Both the position numbers and the translations under genes were made by a program. A DNA stretch of 6,331 nt from contig JAJYJR010000356.1 of NCBI GenBank assembly GCA_021789355.1, positions 1 to 6,331 on the forward strand, read 5' to 3'. Shown one piece after another: positions 6,114 through 6,331 of the stretch. The DNA comes from Chloroflexota bacterium (GTDB taxonomy: Bacteria > Chloroflexota > Limnocylindria > Limnocylindrales > CSP1-4). The notes below the pieces were generated by a model that did not search any database, had not been told where the DNA came from, and saw nothing but the letters and a program-made list of their open reading frames with translations. Every line of letters begins with the position of its first letter. Position 1 is the first letter of the stretch.

Positions 6114-6132
6114 CCTCCTGGCCGGGAGTGTA
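6114..6132 (-). promoter_or_regulatory. -10-like TACACT and AGGAGG site of the small membrane protein gene
   Basis: On the minus strand TACACT (6132-6127) is followed 7 bases later by AGGAGG (6119-6114), then 5 bases and the ATG. A start site a few bases past the -10 would give a very short leader that begins almost at the ribosome binding site. The ribosome binding site is clear; the promoter is weaker because no good -35 is seen. The sequence CTACACT-CCC-GGCCAG resembles CTACACT-GGCCAG upstream of VanZ. Confidence 0.5.
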
Positions 6133-6304
6133 GCGAGGAGCGGCGACCTCGACCGCGCACGGGCTTGGGATACGGGGTGCGCGAGGCCGTGTCACGTAAT
6201 AGTGGATGGCCGGTGCGTGGGCGCACATGACCACTGCCTCTCGACCGGGGGACCTTCGCGTGCTCGTGAGCCGCAACGCGTCCGCCTAGCCTCTGTGGAT
6301 GCGT

Positions 6305-6326
6305 GAACGTGGCACCTGCCACGTTC
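6305..6326. repeat. 22-base palindrome, perfect 10-bp arms
   Basis: GAACGTGGCA (6305-6314), centre CC, and TGCCACGTTC (6317-6326) form an exact inverted repeat with a 2-base centre. The tight centre and two-fold symmetry suit a dimeric regulator operator better than an RNA hairpin; as RNA the loop would have to open to at least 4 bases. No T-run follows on either strand within view. It stands about 195 bases upstream of the small membrane protein start and only 5 bases from the right edge, so it may belong to a gene outside the window. Confidence 0.7.
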
Positions 6327-6331
6327 GGCCT

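Noticed and set aside
5451..6230. 259-codon plus-strand ORF over the gene-free region and the small membrane protein
   Set aside because: It begins with TTG without a ribosome binding site, has low-complexity Arg/Gly/Pro content, and runs antisense to a better supported small gene.

Overview
The window reads as a piece of a chromosomal surface-polysaccharide locus from a high-GC bacterium. GC is roughly 70% by eye, third codon positions are strongly G/C, and Ala, Arg, Gly and Val are abundant. An actinobacterial or Chloroflexota-type lineage would fit, but no phylogenetic marker gene is present, so the assignment stays open. No mobile element, CRISPR array, rRNA or tRNA was seen.

Layout. Positions 1-1721 hold a leftward (minus-strand) operon: a Wzy/WaaL-type O-antigen ligase or polymerase, followed by the start of a GT4-like glycosyltransferase that runs off the left edge. 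The two genes overlap by 8 bases. A 187-base divergent gap (1722-1908) separates this operon from a rightward operon. That operon encodes a Wzx-type flippase and, through a GTGA stop/start overlap, a 515-residue NodB/CE4-like polysaccharide deacetylase of the unusual 'THDID' kind. It converges, with only 67 bases between, on a leftward VanZ-family membrane protein gene (4882-5406). Positions 5407-5901 hold no convincing gene but several strong inverted repeats. A leftward 68-residue basic single-pass membrane protein follows (5902-6108), with an excellent ribosome binding site, a -10-like box and a hairpin just after its stop. The right edge carries a near-perfect 22-base palindrome.

How the genes work together. 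The ligase/polymerase, flippase, glycosyltransferase and deacetylase-like protein are parts expected of a Wzx/Wzy-type pathway: sugars are assembled on a lipid carrier, flipped across the membrane, polymerised or ligated outside, and possibly de-N-acetylated. VanZ-like proteins often occur near cell-envelope genes, but their role here is unknown. The small membrane protein looks like an independent transcription unit.

Less ordinary points are the non-canonical metal site of the deacetylase-like protein, a possible 7-codon leader ORF whose stop overlaps the VanZ start, a shared CTACACT...GGCCAG element before two leftward genes, the inverted-repeat cluster at 5524-5632, and the palindrome at 6305-6326. 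I see no clear evidence for a wholly new system.
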